Part shown: positions 1 through 9,686 of the stretch, in pieces
How positions within the stretch are numbered: position 1 is the first letter of the stretch
Layout: each line of letters opens with the position of its first letter
NCBI GenBank assembly: GCA_022702935.2
Contig: JAKIML020000019.1
Location: 1 to 62,880, forward strand
Source: Bacillota bacterium
GTDB lineage: Bacteria > Bacillota > Clostridia > DSM-8532
Length of the DNA: 62,880 nucleotides
Reading direction: 5' to 3'
Notes under the pieces: generated by a model
What the model was told of the DNA's origin: nothing
The model's input: the letters and a program-made list of their open reading frames with translations, nothing else
Databases searched by the model: none
Position numbers and translations under genes: made by a program

Positions 1-779
1 CCTACAGACTGCTTCGTAATGAATATAATATTGGAAGCAATAAGACCTTTGAAAGACTCACACAGGAAGCCGAGGGAGATCTCTTTGCCTATTGCGACCA
101 GGACGATATCTGGGAGGAAGACAAGATATCGATTTTAGTTGAGGCGATGCATGAGAATAATGCTTTACTGGCATACAGTGACATGGCAATCATTGATGGC
201 GATGGAAACACTGTGTCCGATAGTATTACAAAGGTCAGGAAAAGGTTCCATTACTATGAAGGGTATGATCTTTGGCAGAGGATATTGATCCGTAATTTTA
301 TCAGTGGCTGTTGCATGCTCATTCATGCAGAAGCCGCTAAGTCTGCAATTCCGTTTGAGTTGGGGATGCAACATGATCGCTGGCTTGCGGTTTGCGCTTC
401 AGTAAAGGGATACATAGCCTATGTCAACAAGCCCCTGGTGCAATACAGACAGCATGGTATGAATCAGACAGGGATTCTAAAGGATATTTCAGATAAGCAA
501 TCTTATCGTGAAAAAAGGCTTATTAAACATTTAGCCATGCTGGAATCTATAAGAGCGCGATTTTTGAGCCATCAGGCAATTACATCCTTTTTGGATGAAT
601 ATATTCAGCAAGTGACCATTCGCTATGATTATTCTACGGGAAAAAGATCCACTCTTATTAAGATGTTGAGGCTTATATCCAGTAACTGGTCCACGGTTAC
701 CTTTGAGTTAATTGGCTTCAAGCTATCTGATCGTTTATTCAAGAAGCTCATCGAACTTGTTATCAAAAGGAATCTATAG
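1..779 (+). CDS. Glycosyltransferase family 2, 5' end cut by window edge
   Basis: The reading frame is open from base 3, so the start codon lies upstream of the window. The visible part encodes the second half of a GT-A fold. A DQDD motif near base 100, in the context YCDQDDIW, is the usual nucleotide-sugar/metal site of family 2 enzymes. It is followed by the acceptor half, with the segment QHDRWLAVCASVKG and a YRQHG motif typical of rhamnosyl-type transferases. It resembles the complete enzyme at 8667-9686, which has the same DQDD, HHDWW and YRQHD landmarks. It most likely adds a sugar to the glycan made by this locus; the sugar cannot be read from sequence. A promoter follows its stop codon, so the rml genes need not depend on its transcript. 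Confidence 0.85.
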   Translation, partial: YRLLRNEYNIGSNKTFERLTQEAEGDLFAYCDQDDIWEEDKISILVEAMHENNALLAYSDMAIIDGDGNTVSDSITKVRKRFHYYEGYDLWQRILIRNFISGCCMLIHAEAAKSAIPFELGMQHDRWLAVCASVKGYIAYVNKPLVQYRQHGMNQTGILKDISDKQSYREKRLIKHLAMLESIRARFLSHQAITSFLDEYIQQVTIRYDYSTGKRSTLIKMLRLISSNWSTVTFELIGFKLSDRLFKKLIELVIKRNL

Positions 780-790
780 AATTTATACCA

Positions 791-819
791 TTGTTTACGC
801 AGATCTGTTTCCTTATAAT
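791..819 (+). promoter_or_regulatory. Sigma-A promoter of the rml operon
   Basis: TTGTTT at 791-796 and a perfect TATAAT at 814-819 are separated by 17 bp. Transcription would start near 826, about 30 nt ahead of the rmlA start codon, whose ribosome binding site is GAGG just after. This is the only good promoter seen before the dTDP-rhamnose genes. Confidence 0.6.
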
Positions 820-854
820 AATAAGTGTACTATTGACTGGCGAGGTAATCGAAT

Positions 855-1745
855 ATGGAGCAAACAATAAAAGGTATCATATTGGCGGGGGGGTCGGGAA
901 CAAGGCTGTATCCCTTGACCATGGTAACCAGCAAGCAACTCCTTCCGGTCTACAATAAGCCAATGATCTATTACCCCCTATCTGTACTTATGCTTGCAGG
1001 GATAAAAGATATACTCATTATTTCTACGCCCCAAGATCTTCCTAACTTTAAGAAGCTTTTGGGAAGTGGTTCCCAATTTGGTATTCGCTTGAGCTATGCG
1101 GAGCAGCCCTCCCCTGATGGACTGGCCCAGGCCTTTATTATTGGTGAGGACTTTATTGCAGGACATAGAAGCGCAATGATTCTTGGCGATAATATTTTCT
1201 ATGGCAATGGCTTAACGAATCAACTCGCAAAAGCTGCATCAAAAACACACGGAGCTACCATTTTTGGTTATTATGTGGAGGATCCCGAGCGGTTTGGCGT
1301 GGTGGAGTTTGATGAAAATGGAAAGGTTTTATCCCTTGAGGAAAAACCAAAGAAACCAAAATCAAATTATGCAGTGACGGGTCTCTATTTTTATGATGAA
1401 AGGGTGTGCGAGTTTGCCAAAAAACTAAAACCCAGTGTTAGAGGTGAACTGGAGATAACGGATCTCAATCGTCTTTATCTGGAGGACGGATCCTTGGATG
1501 TTATCACCCTGGGCAGGGGCTATGCATGGCTGGATACCGGAACGGTGGACTCGCTGACAGAAGCATCTGATTACATAAAGACTATTGAAACCAGACAGGG
1601 TTTAGTGATTGCGGCCCTAGAAGAAATAGCCTATACTCATGAGTGGATCGATAAAGAAACCTTGCTTGAGTCTGCAAAAAGATATGGAAAATCACCTTAC
1701 GGTATACATCTCAGAAATGTGGCTGAAGGTAAAATAAGGTTTTGA
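855..1745 (+). CDS. rmlA: Glucose-1-phosphate thymidylyltransferase
   Basis: First enzyme of dTDP-L-rhamnose synthesis: dTTP plus glucose-1-phosphate gives dTDP-glucose and pyrophosphate. At 296 aa it has the usual length. The nucleotide-binding signature [11 protein letters not shown] sits at residues 12-22, followed by the conserved [11 protein letters not shown] segment, and ILGDNIFYG carries the catalytic metal aspartate. It is the first of four consecutive genes (rmlA, C, B, D) making activated rhamnose, with an 11-bp gap to rmlC. RmlA is normally inhibited by dTDP-rhamnose. The short form lacks any extra domain. Identity is secure from motifs and context. Confidence 0.96.
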   Translation: MEQTIKGIILAGGSGTRLYPLTMVTSKQLLPVYNKPMIYYPLSVLMLAGIKDILIISTPQDLPNFKKLLGSGSQFGIRLSYAEQPSPDGLAQAFIIGEDFIAGHRSAMILGDNIFYGNGLTNQLAKAASKTHGATIFGYYVEDPERFGVVEFDENGKVLSLEEKPKKPKSNYAVTGLYFYDERVCEFAKKLKPSVRGELEITDLNRLYLEDGSLDVITLGRGYAWLDTGTVDSLTEASDYIKTIETRQGLVIAALEEIAYTHEWIDKETLLESAKRYGKSPYGIHLRNVAEGKIRF

Positions 1746-1756
1746 GGAATTAACAT

Positions 1757-2320
1757 ATGAGGATCATTGAAACGAATATAAAAGATTTGTTAATTATTGA
1801 GCCCCAGGTTTTTCGTGACAGCAGAGGATGGTTCATTGAAAGCTACTCAAAAGTAAAGCTTAAAGAGCAGGGATTGGATTGTGATTTTGTTCAGGATAAT
1901 CATTCCTACTCGGCTCAGAAAGGAACCTTACGTGGCCTTCATTTCCAATTGGCCCCTAAGGCACAAGCAAAGCTAGTGCGTTGCACAAGGGGTGCTATAT
2001 GGGATGTGGCCGTGGATCTGCGCAAAGGCTCTCCTACTTATAAAAGGTGGCTGGCAATAGAGCTTTCGGCGGAGAATAAAAGGCAGTTTTTTATCCCAAA
2101 GGGATTTGCCCATGGTTTTGTGACCATAACAGATGATGTGGAAGTTCAGTATAAGACTGATGAATACTATTCTCCTGAACATGACCGTAGTATTGCCTAT
2201 GACGACCCAGAGATAAATATATCCTGGAATATTGAAAATCCTATCCTATCTGCCAAGGATAAAGCAGCGCCTCTCTTATGTGACAGTGATGTAAATTTTG
2301 AGTATCAGGGAGATTTTTGA
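1757..2320 (+). CDS. rmlC: dTDP-4-dehydrorhamnose 3,5-epimerase
   Basis: Third step of dTDP-L-rhamnose synthesis, epimerising C3 and C5 of the 4-keto-6-deoxy sugar nucleotide. The 187-aa cupin has the diagnostic segment LRGLHFQ, with His62 as the probable catalytic base. The KGFAHGF and YKTDEYY segments hold the substrate-binding and acid residues. It lies between rmlA and rmlB, and rmlB begins two bases after its stop, so the genes are probably translationally coupled. Confidence 0.96.
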   Translation: MRIIETNIKDLLIIEPQVFRDSRGWFIESYSKVKLKEQGLDCDFVQDNHSYSAQKGTLRGLHFQLAPKAQAKLVRCTRGAIWDVAVDLRKGSPTYKRWLAIELSAENKRQFFIPKGFAHGFVTITDDVEVQYKTDEYYSPEHDRSIAYDDPEINISWNIENPILSAKDKAAPLLCDSDVNFEYQGDF

Positions 2321-2322
2321 AA

Positions 2323-3342
2323 ATGACTATACTTGTGACCGGGGGTGCCGGCTTTATCGGTGCCAACTTTGTAAAATACATAATAAAAAAGTATCCAAAC
2401 TATAAGGTTATATGCCTCGATGCCCTTACCTATGCAGGCAATTTGGAGACGTTATCCGATGTTATGGATAACCCTATGTTTAAGTTTATGAAAGGCAATA
2501 TTGCTTGTCAAGAAACTGTTTATCAGCTTTTTGAGAATGAGAAGCCCGATATTGTTGTCAATTTTGCGGCTGAATCTCACGTAGATAGATCTATAGAAAA
2601 TCCTAGGCTTTTCCTCGAAACTAATATCATTGGAACCCAGGTACTTATGGACGCCTGTAGAAAGTATGGAATAAAAAGATTCCATCAGGTTTCCACCGAC
2701 GAGGTCTATGGCGATCTTCCTTTGGACAGGCCGGACTTGTTTTTTACAGAAGATACACCCATACATGCCTCATCACCATATTCAGCATCTAAGGCATCAG
2801 CAGACTTACTTGTACTGGCATATCATCGTACGTACAATTTGCCGGTAACCATATCCCGATGTTCCAATAACTATGGACCCTACCATTTTCCAGAGAAGCT
2901 GATACCCTTGATGATCACCAGGGCTTTGGCTGATCAACCATTGCCAGTGTACGGAAAAGGAGAAAATGTGCGTGATTGGCTCTATGTGGAGGATCACTGC
3001 TCTGCTATTGATCTGATTATTCATAATGGTTGTGTAGGGGAAGTGTATAATATAGGTGGTCATAATGAGAGAACTAATTTGGATGTGGTTAAAACCATCT
3101 TAAAGACCCTTGATAAGCCAGAAAGTCTCATTACATTTGTTACCGACCGACCGGGCCATGATATGCGCTATGCTATTGACCCAACCAAGATACATAAGGA
3201 GCTCGGCTGGCTTCCAAAGACAAAGTTTGAGGAGGGTATAAAACTGACGGTGACCTGGTATCTGCAGAACAGATCATGGTGGGAACATATTGTTAATGGT
3301 GAATACCAAAGCTATTATGAAAAAATGTATGGTAATAGATAG
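2323..3342 (+). CDS. rmlB: dTDP-glucose 4,6-dehydratase
   Basis: Second step of the rhamnose pathway, an NAD-dependent short-chain dehydrogenase/reductase that converts dTDP-glucose to dTDP-4-keto-6-deoxyglucose. The Rossmann motif GGAGFIG is at residues 7-13, the catalytic triad region contains STDEVYG and the YSASK tyrosine-lysine pair, and 340 aa is normal. ATG at 2323 is chosen because AGGGAG at 2307-2312 is well spaced from it. An in-frame TTG at 2317 overlaps the rmlC stop and is too close to that site. Confidence 0.96.
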   Translation: MTILVTGGAGFIGANFVKYIIKKYPNYKVICLDALTYAGNLETLSDVMDNPMFKFMKGNIACQETVYQLFENEKPDIVVNFAAESHVDRSIENPRLFLETNIIGTQVLMDACRKYGIKRFHQVSTDEVYGDLPLDRPDLFFTEDTPIHASSPYSASKASADLLVLAYHRTYNLPVTISRCSNNYGPYHFPEKLIPLMITRALADQPLPVYGKGENVRDWLYVEDHCSAIDLIIHNGCVGEVYNIGGHNERTNLDVVKTILKTLDKPESLITFVTDRPGHDMRYAIDPTKIHKELGWLPKTKFEEGIKLTVTWYLQNRSWWEHIVNGEYQSYYEKMYGNR

Positions 3343-3370
3343 ATATGAAATTTGAATATGTGGTGGAAAT

Positions 3371-4216
3371 ATGAAAGTGCTTGTAACAGGTGTTAAGGGT
3401 CAACTCGGATATGATGTTGTCAAAGAACTGGAAAAAAGAAAAATTGAATGTCTCGGTGTGGACATTGATGACTTTGATATAACCGATGAGACTGCAGTAA
3501 CGGCCTTTATAAAAAATTATAACCCCGGTGCAGTTATACATTGTTCGGCTTACACGGCTGTGGATAAGGCTGAGGACAATCCGGAACTTTGTAGAAAAGT
3601 CAATGCAGAAGGATCTCGAAATATAGCACGAGTTTGCAGAGAAATCAATGCAAAAATGATTTACATTAGCACAGATTATGTTTTTTCCGGAACTGGTGAC
3701 CAACCTTATGAGGTTGACGATCCTACAGGTCCAACTTCGGTTTATGGCATGACTAAGCTTGAGGGAGAATGGGCAGTAAAAGAAGTTCTCCAGAAGTACT
3801 TTATTGTGCGTATTTCTTGGGTATTTGGAAAAAACGGCAATAACTTCGTGAAGACAATGCTGCGGATTGGGAAAGAGCGGGATGAGGTGAATGTGGTATG
3901 TGATCAAATTGGATCACCCACCTATACGTCAGACCTTGCTCCCTTGCTTTGTGATATGGTTGCTTCAGAAAAGTACGGTACTTATCATGCCACAAATGAA
4001 GGTTATTGCTCATGGGCCGAATTTGCGCAGGAGATATTTAAGCAGGCGGACTATTCAACAAATGTCAGGTATATATCCACATCAGAATATCCCACTAGAG
4101 CAAAGCGACCTTCTAATTCTAGGATGAGCAAGAAAAGCCTTGACAAAGCTGGTTTTAAAAGACTATCTTCATGGAAGGATGCGCTTAGTAGATATTTAAA
4201 TGAGATTGCTTTATGA
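3371..4216 (+). CDS. rmlD: dTDP-4-dehydrorhamnose reductase
   Basis: Last step of the pathway, NAD(P)H reduction to dTDP-L-rhamnose. The 281-aa protein has an N-terminal GVKGQLG dinucleotide fold (residues 7-13), an ISTDYVFSG segment and the catalytic YGMTK tyrosine-lysine pair. It completes the rml set. The next gene, the glycan exporter permease, starts 11 bp after its stop, so sugar activation and export are probably co-transcribed. Base composition drops sharply to AT-rich just after this gene. Confidence 0.95.
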   Translation: MKVLVTGVKGQLGYDVVKELEKRKIECLGVDIDDFDITDETAVTAFIKNYNPGAVIHCSAYTAVDKAEDNPELCRKVNAEGSRNIARVCREINAKMIYISTDYVFSGTGDQPYEVDDPTGPTSVYGMTKLEGEWAVKEVLQKYFIVRISWVFGKNGNNFVKTMLRIGKERDEVNVVCDQIGSPTYTSDLAPLLCDMVASEKYGTYHATNEGYCSWAEFAQEIFKQADYSTNVRYISTSEYPTRAKRPSNSRMSKKSLDKAGFKRLSSWKDALSRYLNEIAL

Positions 4217-4227
4217 GGTTTTAGGCT

Positions 4228-5004
4228 ATGAATATTTATATAAGAAAATTCTGGTCATATAAGGATCTGCTATTTGAATTAGTAAACCGCGATATAAAAT
4301 TAAAATATAGAAGATCTTTTTTGGGTTATTTATGGACTTTGTTGAATCCTCTATTTATTATGCTTATAACTACAGCTGTATTTTCCCAAATATTCCGGTT
4401 TTCTGTTGAAAATTATCCGATATATATTTTGTCTGGGCAAATCATTTTTACTTTTTTTTCAGAGTCAACAACAACCGCTATGAACTCTATTTTAGGGAAT
4501 GCTAGTTTTTTAAGGAAAATATACGTTCCAAAATATATTTTTCCTGTTTCTAGGGTAATATCATCATTCGTTAATTTACTATTTGCTTTAGTAGCAATGA
4601 TAATTATGATGGTAATTTTCAAAGTACCGATAACATGGCATATATTATTTATTCCGTTACCTTTAATTTGCATATTTTTATTCTGTACTGGCCTTGGATT
4701 AATATTGTCTGTTTTAGCAGTCTATTTTAGGGACGTAATACACATTTATAATGTTCTTTTAACAGGATTAATGTATTTTACTCCATTATTTTATCCTGTT
4801 GATATTTTACCCAATGTTATTTTTAAATTAATGCATATTAATCCTATGTACCACTTCGTTACCTATTTTCGTTCTTTGTTATATATGGGAGAATTCCCTT
4901 CACTGGAGCAAAATATTTTATGTATGGGTATATCGCTTTCTTTTTTACTTATTGGATTAGCATTTTTTAAAGAAAGGCAATCTAAATTCGTACTTTACAT
5001 TTGA
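4228..5004 (+). CDS. wzm: Polysaccharide ABC exporter, permease
   Basis: Membrane subunit of an ABC-2 type exporter that moves an undecaprenyl-linked glycan across the cytoplasmic membrane. The 258-aa protein has about six hydrophobic segments and the family start pattern ELVNRDIKLKYRRSFLGYLWTLLNP. It is followed 10 bp later by its ATPase. This pair family (Wzm/Wzt, TagG/TagH) exports finished chains, unlike the Wzx flippase found in the second locus. The gene is strongly AT-rich compared with rmlD. The exported glycan is inferred to be rhamnose-containing from the adjacent rml genes. Confidence 0.92.
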   Translation: MNIYIRKFWSYKDLLFELVNRDIKLKYRRSFLGYLWTLLNPLFIMLITTAVFSQIFRFSVENYPIYILSGQIIFTFFSESTTTAMNSILGNASFLRKIYVPKYIFPVSRVISSFVNLLFALVAMIIMMVIFKVPITWHILFIPLPLICIFLFCTGLGLILSVLAVYFRDVIHIYNVLLTGLMYFTPLFYPVDILPNVIFKLMHINPMYHFVTYFRSLLYMGEFPSLEQNILCMGISLSFLLIGLAFFKERQSKFVLYI

Positions 5005-5014
5005 GGTGTAGATA

Positions 5015-5749
5015 ATGAATGAGTATGCAATTGAAGTTAATAATGTTAGTATGTTATTTAATCTTTCAAGTGAAAGAATTGATAATATAAAAGAATATAT
5101 TATAAAAAAGATACACAGAAAATTAACCTTTGAAAATTTTTACGCATTAAAAAATGTTTCATTTAATGTAGAAAAGGGAGATGCAGTTGCAATTATTGGT
5201 GATAATGGTTCTGGAAAGAGTACATTACTAAAGGTTTTAGCAGGAATTTATAAACCCACTACCGGTACTGCAACTGTACGGGGATCGATATCTCCTTTAA
5301 TAGAACTTGGTGCAGGATTTGATATGGAACTTACTGGCAGAGAAAATGTGTATCTAAATGGATTAATGTTAGGCTATAGTAAAAGGTTTATACGAGACAA
5401 TTTTAATGATATCGTAGAGTTTGCCAGTTTATGGGATTTTATAGATATACCTTTAAAAAATTATTCTTCTGGTATGCTTGCTAGGCTAGGTTTTGCTATT
5501 TCTACTATTGTAAAACCGGATATACTAATTGTGGACGAGATTTTGGCAGTTGGTGATATAGTTTTTCAACGAAAATGTAATAAGAAAATGCAGGAGCTGA
5601 TGAGCGGTGGGACTACCTTATTATTAGTTTCTCATGATTTAAATGAAATACGTAGAATATGCAATAAAGCTGTATGGATACATCAAGGTGGAGTTGTCAA
5701 AATAGGTGAGGTTTCTGAAGTTTGTAATGCATACAGTGACCTTAGGTGA
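5015..5749 (+). CDS. wzt: Polysaccharide ABC exporter, ATPase
   Basis: ATP-binding subunit partner of the preceding permease. Walker A is GDNGSGKST, the signature is YSSGMLARL, and Walker B is ILIVDEIL followed by the switch segment SHDLNE. At 244 aa it stops at the end of the nucleotide-binding domain. It therefore lacks the C-terminal carbohydrate-binding domain that longer Wzt proteins use to recognise a terminal chain modification. The next gene, 9 bp downstream, is a methyltransferase with a coiled coil, the type of enzyme that sets chain length in such systems. Confidence 0.93.
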   Translation: MNEYAIEVNNVSMLFNLSSERIDNIKEYIIKKIHRKLTFENFYALKNVSFNVEKGDAVAIIGDNGSGKSTLLKVLAGIYKPTTGTATVRGSISPLIELGAGFDMELTGRENVYLNGLMLGYSKRFIRDNFNDIVEFASLWDFIDIPLKNYSSGMLARLGFAISTIVKPDILIVDEILAVGDIVFQRKCNKKMQELMSGGTTLLLVSHDLNEIRRICNKAVWIHQGGVVKIGEVSEVCNAYSDLR

Positions 5750-5758
5750 TGGTGGGTT

Positions 5759-7414
5759 ATGACAAAATATAATGTGGGATTGAATCCTAATGAAGAAAAT
5801 GAAGCAGGAGCTAAAATAGTACGGCTTATTTCTAAGGAAAGTGTGATCTTAGAATTTGGACCTGCTTACGGAAGAATGACAAGATATTTAAAAGAAAATT
5901 TACATTGTAGTGTATATATTGTTGAGCAAGACAAAGCAGCTTATGCAGAAGCTCTTAAATATGCAGTAGATGGTATATGTGGAGATATTTCAGATTTAAA
6001 GTGGGCGGAAACATTCAAAAATATACATTTCGATTTCATTATTTTTGCGGATGTCTTGGAACATCTCCATGATCCTTACGTAGTTGTCAGTAAGGCAGTT
6101 AAGCTATTAAAGGATAATGGGAGTATTCTTATTTCTGTACCTAATATATCACATAATGATATTTTAGTAAATCTATATCAGAATAAATTTGAATACACTC
6201 AAATAGGTCTTTTAGACAAAGATCATATTCATTTTTTTACATATCACACATTGCAAAAGTTGGCTTACGAAACGGGTTTAATAATTAAGCATATAGATGC
6301 TGTTACGGTTAATATTGGTAAGACTGAGCAAAAGGTTAATCTAAATGAAGTTCCTGAAGATTTCTATCAAAGTATTTTAAATCATGCTTACGGTAACGTT
6401 TACCAATTTGTGTGTTCTTTGCAAAAAGGAGAATGGGATAATTCTAAGACATTTAATAAATTGACAGGATACGGAAACTTAATCAGTGCAATTCATTATG
6501 ATATAGGCGAAGGTTTTATGGAGGAACCTTTACTAGCAAGTGCTAATTTTAATCACGAACGTAATAACTATTTTATTTCTTTTAATATCCCAGAGGGTTG
6601 TCTAGCGTTGCGTTTTGATCCTATAGAAAGTCCATGTAAAGTTAAAGTTATTTCAGCGGAAACAAATGACGGCAATATTATGTTAAAAGCAGGGAATGCT
6701 GATCTTACGGAGGATGGATTTGATTTTTTCAGTACTCCTGATCCAATTTACTATGTTGTGTCGCCGGATACCAGGAATATTAGAACTGTGAAAATTACTT
6801 GGGAGATGTATGATCTTCGAGATAATGACTATAAAAAATTAGTAGATATATTAAGTAAAAAAAATTATCAATTAAGAGAGGAAAGAGATATAAACATATC
6901 CGCGATAAATTCATTAAAAAATCAAGTACAAGCATATGATAAAGAATTTAAAGAAAAAGACAAAATAATAAATCAAATGTACCAAACTGTAGAAAAGATG
7001 CAGAATCAATTGCAAGAATATGATTCAATTTTTAAGCAAAAGGATAAAGATATCAAAGAACTAATAAAGAGTTATGACATTCATTTTAAAGAAAAGGATA
7101 AATTTATTAAAGATTTATATGAAGTAATAGATGAGTTGCAAAAGCAAGCAATAAATTACGATAATATGTTTATACAAAAAGACAAAGATATAGCATCGTT
7201 AAACAATAGGATTTCAGAGCTTGAGACAATTATTAAGGAAAAAGAAGACCATCTAGAGTGGCTAAAAAATGAGAAGGAAGTAATTTCATTAGAACTAACA
7301 CAATTAATTGATGATAAGAATAAAACGATAAAGTCACTGACAGAAAAATTACAAAAAATTTATGATTCGAAATTCTGGAACTTATTTAGAATAATAAACA
7401 AGATTAATGAATAA
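5759..7414 (+). CDS. SAM-dependent methyltransferase with repeat-built coiled coil
   Basis: Residues about 25-200 form a class I methyltransferase: motif I is LEFGPAYGRM, and the later FADVLEHLHD and ILISVPNISH are typical of the family. Residues about 215-350 form a beta-rich domain. From about 360 to 540 a charged coiled coil contains four copies of a unit starting YD-x3-F-x-x-KDK. It sits directly behind wzm/wzt. By analogy with chain-terminating methyltransferases such as WbdD and WsaE, it may cap and measure the exported glycan. The ruler role is inference; the methyltransferase fold and coiled coil are plain in the sequence. Confidence 0.82.
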   Translation: MTKYNVGLNPNEENEAGAKIVRLISKESVILEFGPAYGRMTRYLKENLHCSVYIVEQDKAAYAEALKYAVDGICGDISDLKWAETFKNIHFDFIIFADVLEHLHDPYVVVSKAVKLLKDNGSILISVPNISHNDILVNLYQNKFEYTQIGLLDKDHIHFFTYHTLQKLAYETGLIIKHIDAVTVNIGKTEQKVNLNEVPEDFYQSILNHAYGNVYQFVCSLQKGEWDNSKTFNKLTGYGNLISAIHYDIGEGFMEEPLLASANFNHERNNYFISFNIPEGCLALRFDPIESPCKVKVISAETNDGNIMLKAGNADLTEDGFDFFSTPDPIYYVVSPDTRNIRTVKITWEMYDLRDNDYKKLVDILSKKNYQLREERDINISAINSLKNQVQAYDKEFKEKDKIINQMYQTVEKMQNQLQEYDSIFKQKDKDIKELIKSYDIHFKEKDKFIKDLYEVIDELQKQAINYDNMFIQKDKDIASLNNRISELETIIKEKEDHLEWLKNEKEVISLELTQLIDDKNKTIKSLTEKLQKIYDSKFWNLFRIINKINE

Positions 7415-7429
7415 CTTTTGGAGGTAAAT

Positions 7430-8653
7430 ATGCATTTTTTCACAAGTGTTACAGCAAATTATATCCCAAAGGCCCGCATTTTAGCTAAAACGTTAAAGCA
7501 ATATAATCCCACGGCTTATTTTATACTTGCACTTTCTGACAATTTACCAGAACATTTTAATCTTGAAGACGAGCCATTTGATGATATATTGTTAACGGAT
7601 CAACTTCCTATAATTGAATCACCTAAATCGTTTTTTTTTCGTCATAATATTACAGAGGTCTGTACAGCAGTTAAACCCGGCTGTGCACTTTATATTATGG
7701 AGAAATTTGGTGCAGAAAAAGTCTGCTATTTAGATCCTGATATAGCTGTTTTTTCAGAGCTAATAGAGGTAGAAGAAGCGCTTAATACGTATAGTATGAT
7801 TTTTACACCACATACAACTATCCCTGAAGAACGCGAAAATTATATAGTAGGAAATGAAATTCTCTTCTTAAAACGCGGTACATACAATCTGGGATTTTTT
7901 GCTGTTAAGAATGATGAAGAGGGCAAAAAATTTTTGTCCTGGTGGAATAAGAGACTTATGAAATTTTGCTTGGATGATGATTACACTTTATTGGAACTTT
8001 TAGATGAGCAAGGTTTGTTGGGATTATTCACAGATCAGAAATGGATAGATTTGGTTCCCTCGCTTTTTGATAATTACCATATACTAAAACACCCTGGATA
8101 TAATGTTTCTACCTGGAATTTATCAAACAGGATAGTAACGAAGGATAAGAATGGGCTTTACTTAGTTAACGGAGAACCCCTTAGGTTCTTTCACTTTTCT
8201 GGAGTAGATTCAGGAGCACATTCAATAGTTCTTTCCCAACTAAATGATTTCTATCCGCATACAAAGACCGTCAATGAAATAAGCAAATGGTACTTGGAGC
8301 AAGAAAAATTAGCGGGTGAAGATGAGTGGAAAAAAGTTGAGTGGAAATATACACGTTATGAGAATGGCTTGATAATTCCCAAAGTTCATAGAAAAATTAT
8401 GCTCATACGTAGAGATACGCATCCATATTTTTCAAATCCCCTAGAGGTACATGAAGGATTTTGCTTTTATAACTGGATGATGAATGAATATGGAGAGTAT
8501 ATAGCTTCCAAAAAGGTTGAAGCAAGCCATATATATCAAAAGAAGGATAGTCTAGTAATTAAATGCTTAAAAAAATTTATTCGGAAATTCGTTCCGGAAA
8601 AGTCTAGACTGTATAATAAATTAAAGAGGATTTGGAAAGCTATAAAATCCTAA
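7430..8653 (+). CDS. Putative glycosyltransferase, GT-A fold with DPD motif
   Basis: The N-terminus MHFFTSVTANYIPKARILA and the motif YLDPDIAVF match nucleotide-diphospho-sugar transferases of the GT8-like type, in which DPD binds the metal. A second landmark, FFHFSGVD, probably holds the C-terminal metal-binding histidine. ATG at 7430 is used because GGAGG lies at 7420-7424; an in-frame TTG at 7418 precedes that site and cannot use it. It belongs to the AT-rich block between the exporter and the phosphonate genes. Donor and acceptor are unknown. Confidence 0.75.
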   Translation: MHFFTSVTANYIPKARILAKTLKQYNPTAYFILALSDNLPEHFNLEDEPFDDILLTDQLPIIESPKSFFFRHNITEVCTAVKPGCALYIMEKFGAEKVCYLDPDIAVFSELIEVEEALNTYSMIFTPHTTIPEERENYIVGNEILFLKRGTYNLGFFAVKNDEEGKKFLSWWNKRLMKFCLDDDYTLLELLDEQGLLGLFTDQKWIDLVPSLFDNYHILKHPGYNVSTWNLSNRIVTKDKNGLYLVNGEPLRFFHFSGVDSGAHSIVLSQLNDFYPHTKTVNEISKWYLEQEKLAGEDEWKKVEWKYTRYENGLIIPKVHRKIMLIRRDTHPYFSNPLEVHEGFCFYNWMMNEYGEYIASKKVEASHIYQKKDSLVIKCLKKFIRKFVPEKSRLYNKLKRIWKAIKS

Positions 8654-8666
8654 GAGGTAATTTAAA

Positions 8667-9686
8667 ATGGCTAAACTAAGTGTTGTTATTGCTACATATA
8701 ACGGTGAAAAGTATATTGTTGAGCAATTAAAATCTATCGTTTCGCAAACAAGGCGTCCAGATGAGATTGTTTTAGTTGATGATGCATCAAAGGATAACGT
8801 GTTTTCTTTGGCTAGAGACTTTTTAATAGAGGCAAATATTCCTTTCGTGGCTCATAAAAATTTAAATAATCTAGGCTATATGAAAACTTTTGAATCAGCT
8901 TTGAAAATGGCAACAGGTGACTATATAGCTTTTTCTGATCAAGATGATGTATGGCAAAAAAATAAGTTGGAAAAACTCTTCAGCAGTATGAAAAAATTAG
9001 AAAGTATGTATGGATTAAATGTTCCGTTTATTACGTTTTCGGATGTAGCGATTGTGGATAGCTGCTTGAATGTTATATCTAATTCTTTTGACAAAACCCA
9101 GAAGCTATATATAGAAAAAACAAGTCAGTCTTTTAGGAAACTCTGTGTCCAAAATGTTGTAACTGGAATGTCAATGATGATAAACAGGACTTTAAAAGAA
9201 CTCGTGTTGCCTTTTCCAGATAATGCAATTCATCATGATTGGTGGATTGCATTAGTTTGTGCTAAACAAGGTAAGATAGAGTATATAAAAGAGCCATTAG
9301 CGTATTATAGACAACATGATACAAACACCTTAGGAGCTAAGTTGTACGATGATGTTGTTTGGTTCTATAGAATCCGAACAAATATCAATAAGCCTAAAGA
9401 AGTTAAAAAATATATTAGAGATATGAAATATGAGCTATATGAGAACTATAGATGTCATGTAATAAAACATAGCAAGCAAAAATTGGAATTGATCAAATTA
9501 TTTCCTAATGATAAAGTGTTCTTAAGTAAAGTTGCGTATCATTTACAAAGAGGTGGTATAACCTCTGTCATTTGGTTAACTGTCCATAATGTTTTGCCAC
9601 CAAGTTGGCAAAGGAAAATATTCTTTTGCTTATCTATGTTAAAACGGCATAATGTTGAAAGGAAAAGAAGTCATGGGCAAAAGTAA
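8667..9686 (+). CDS. Glycosyltransferase family 2
   Basis: A complete 339-aa GT-A enzyme. The N-terminus SVVIATYNGEKYI and VDDASKD bind the nucleotide, SDQDDVW supplies the metal aspartates, and HHDWW plus YYRQHD are acceptor-side landmarks of rhamnosyltransferase-like members. It is similar in layout to the truncated enzyme at the left edge of the window. GAGGT just upstream supports the ATG. It overlaps the next gene by 14 bp. With rmlACBD upstream, a rhamnosyltransferase is plausible but not shown. Confidence 0.88.
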   Translation: MAKLSVVIATYNGEKYIVEQLKSIVSQTRRPDEIVLVDDASKDNVFSLARDFLIEANIPFVAHKNLNNLGYMKTFESALKMATGDYIAFSDQDDVWQKNKLEKLFSSMKKLESMYGLNVPFITFSDVAIVDSCLNVISNSFDKTQKLYIEKTSQSFRKLCVQNVVTGMSMMINRTLKELVLPFPDNAIHHDWWIALVCAKQGKIEYIKEPLAYYRQHDTNTLGAKLYDDVVWFYRIRTNINKPKEVKKYIRDMKYELYENYRCHVIKHSKQKLELIKLFPNDKVFLSKVAYHLQRGGITSVIWLTVHNVLPPSWQRKIFFCLSMLKRHNVERKRSHGQK

